24,327 bases of DNA from an uncultured Prevotella sp. (GTDB lineage: Bacteria; Bacteroidota; Bacteroidia; Bacteroidales; Bacteroidaceae): assembly GCA_934219025.1 (NCBI GenBank), contig CAKQDG010000026.1, positions 1 to 24,327 on the forward strand, written 5' to 3'. The translations under genes were made by a program, and so were the position numbers. Below, one piece after another: positions 23,372-24,327 of the stretch. Below the pieces are notes generated by a model. It made no database searches. It was not told the origin of the DNA and saw only the letters and a program-made list of their open reading frames with translations. Every line of letters begins with the position of its first letter. Position 1 is the stretch's first letter.

Positions 23372-23412
23372 AAAAAAATCCCTCACTCTTTTTGCTTTAG
23401 AGCGAGGGATTT
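23372..23412 (-). terminator. Intrinsic terminator of the InlB-repeat protein gene
   Basis: On the minus strand AAATCCCTCGCTCT (complement of 23399-23412) pairs 13 of 14 with AGAGTGAGGGATTT (complement of 23376-23389). A run of T follows (complement of the A-run 23372-23378). It begins 2 nt past the stop codon. Confidence 0.85.
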
Positions 23413-23414
23413 AA

Positions 23415-24327
23415 TCATTGTTTAATGACCTTTTTACCATTAATTATGTAAATGCCGTTTGGTAGTTTCATAATTTCCGATAACACCATTCTGTTTCCTA
23501 CAAGATTTCCATTTATTGTATAAACATTTACTTTTTTATTTTCAGCCATTATTAGTGCTATGGCTGAAACAGGAGTATATGAACCATTTATCGTAATGTC
23601 AGTGTCTGGCATTGTTTCAGGAATATCCTTCCAACCGGCAAACTCATATCCTTCTTTCTTTGGTACTTCTGGTACAATAATCTCTTCGCCATATTCTACT
23701 TCGGTTACAGCAATTATCTCTCCATCAATCATCCAAGTTACTTTGTGGATATTAACTTTAAATATTCCTTCTACAGTTACATCATGAGCTGGCATCGATT
23801 CCGGTATTGCAGACCATCCGCTGAAAGTATATCCCTCCTTCGTTGGATTCTCCTCTGCGGTAATTGGCGTTCCGAATTCCAAGATATAAGTCTTGTAATC
23901 TTCTCCGTCTACTACATATTTCAATGTATAGGAATTGATGTTGAATGTTCCTTCTACAGTTACGTCATGAGCCGGCATCGTTTCAGGTATTGCGGACCAT
24001 CCGCTGAAAGTATATCCCTCCTTCGTTGGATTCTCCTCTGCGGTAATTGGCGTTCCGAATTCCAAGGTATAAGTCTTGTAATCTTCTCCGTCTACTACAT
24101 ATTTCAATGTATAGGAATTGATGTTGAATGTTCCTTCTACAGTTACGTCATGAGCCGGCATCGTTTCAGGTATTGCGGACCATCCGCTGAAAGTATATCC
24201 CTCCTTCGTTGGATTCTCCTCTGCGGTAATTGGCGTTCCGAATTCCAAGGTATAAGTCTTGTAATCTTCTCCGTCTACTACATATTTCAATGTATAGGAA
24301 TTGATGTTGAATGTTCCTTCTACAGTT
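23415..24327 (-). CDS. InlB B-repeat (Listeria-Bacteroides repeat) surface protein, 5' end missing
   Basis: The frame is open to the right window edge, so only the C-terminal 303 residues are visible and the start lies outside. They consist of 61-residue repeats containing 'KYVVDGEDYKTYTLEFG' and 'TKEGYTFSGWSAIPETMP', the Flg_new/List_Bact_rpt pattern with the conserved GYTFSGW core. There are three near-identical units plus a partial one, then a diverged unit (KVTWMIDGEI … EGYEFAGWKDIPETMP). The last about 50 residues (NVYTINGNLVG … LPNGIYIINGKKVIKQ) resemble a short type IX secretion tail. Such repeats form elongated beta stalks in surface adhesins. A surface/adhesive role is inferred; the functional N-terminal part is not in the window. 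An intrinsic terminator follows directly. Confidence 0.85.
   Translation of the reverse strand, partial: TVEGTFNINSYTLKYVVDGEDYKTYTLEFGTPITAEENPTKEGYTFSGWSAIPETMPAHDVTVEGTFNINSYTLKYVVDGEDYKTYTLEFGTPITAEENPTKEGYTFSGWSAIPETMPAHDVTVEGTFNINSYTLKYVVDGEDYKTYILEFGTPITAEENPTKEGYTFSGWSAIPESMPAHDVTVEGIFKVNIHKVTWMIDGEIIAVTEVEYGEEIIVPEVPKKEGYEFAGWKDIPETMPDTDITINGSYTPVSAIALIMAENKKVNVYTINGNLVGNRMVLSEIMKLPNGIYIINGKKVIKQ
23765..24327 (-). repeat. 183-bp tandem coding repeats
   Basis: The unit boundary TTCCTTCTACAGTT recurs at 23765, 23948, 24131 and 24314, exactly 183 bp apart (61 codons). Units 23948-24130 and 24131-24313 appear identical base for base. Unit 23765-23947 differs at about six positions. The near-identity points to recent unequal crossing-over or gene conversion, and the array continues beyond the window. 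Confidence 0.95.

Overview
The window looks like chromosomal DNA of a Prevotella-type member of the Bacteroidales. This rests on sequence features, not on a database match: a SusC/SusD pair, a BspA-type leucine-rich-repeat protein, lipoproteins with an acidic patch after the lipobox cysteine, short C-terminal tails of the kind linked to type IX secretion (…GLYIxNGKKY…), Bacteroidetes -7 boxes (TAnnTTTG), and AT-rich leaders without clear Shine-Dalgarno sites. I see no rRNA, tRNA, CRISPR array, transposase, integrase or phage gene.

Layout. (1) 1-2291: a GC-rich inverted-repeat element, a promoter-like site and a BspA-type LRR protein (+), followed by a hairpin-rich convergent gap. (2) 2292-13034, all on the minus strand: a polysaccharide-utilisation-type locus. 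In transcription order it has a secreted 264-aa protein with a T9SS-like tail, SusC, SusD, a small surface-type lipoprotein, an intrinsic terminator or attenuator, and a 1338-aa fusion of a GH78 alpha-L-rhamnosidase and a sialidase-like beta-propeller. No regulator (HTCS, ECF sigma/anti-sigma or AraC type) is present. The substrate is probably a rhamnose-containing glycan, but it cannot be fixed from sequence. (3) 13035-14420: about 1.4 kb without a credible gene, lying between the divergent PUL and a large adhesin-like gene. It holds a remarkable set of nested and abutting inverted repeats: an outer stem enclosing three long hairpins that meet end to end (13307-13858), then a second hairpin system carrying a 22-bp, four-copy tandem repeat (13939-14106). 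I regard this as the strongest candidate for something undescribed. (4) 14421-18845 (+): a 1474-aa modular secreted beta-sandwich protein with a tandemly duplicated module of about 375 residues and a T9SS-like tail, closed by a strong terminator. (5) 18921-22521 (+): a tandemly triplicated promoter region (100-bp units) driving a CPA2-type cation/proton antiporter and an EamA transporter spaced 5 bp apart. (6) 22544-24327 (-): a Met-rich, CxxC-containing lipoprotein and the 3' part of an InlB/Listeria-Bacteroides-repeat surface protein whose 183-bp repeats run off the right edge.

How the genes could work together: the SusC/SusD complex, the surface lipoprotein and the rhamnosidase-propeller enzyme would bind, trim and import a glycan. 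The BspA-like, 1474-aa and InlB-repeat proteins would form surface or adhesive structures. The antiporter/EamA operon is a separate inner-membrane transport unit. Both window ends fall inside repeats.
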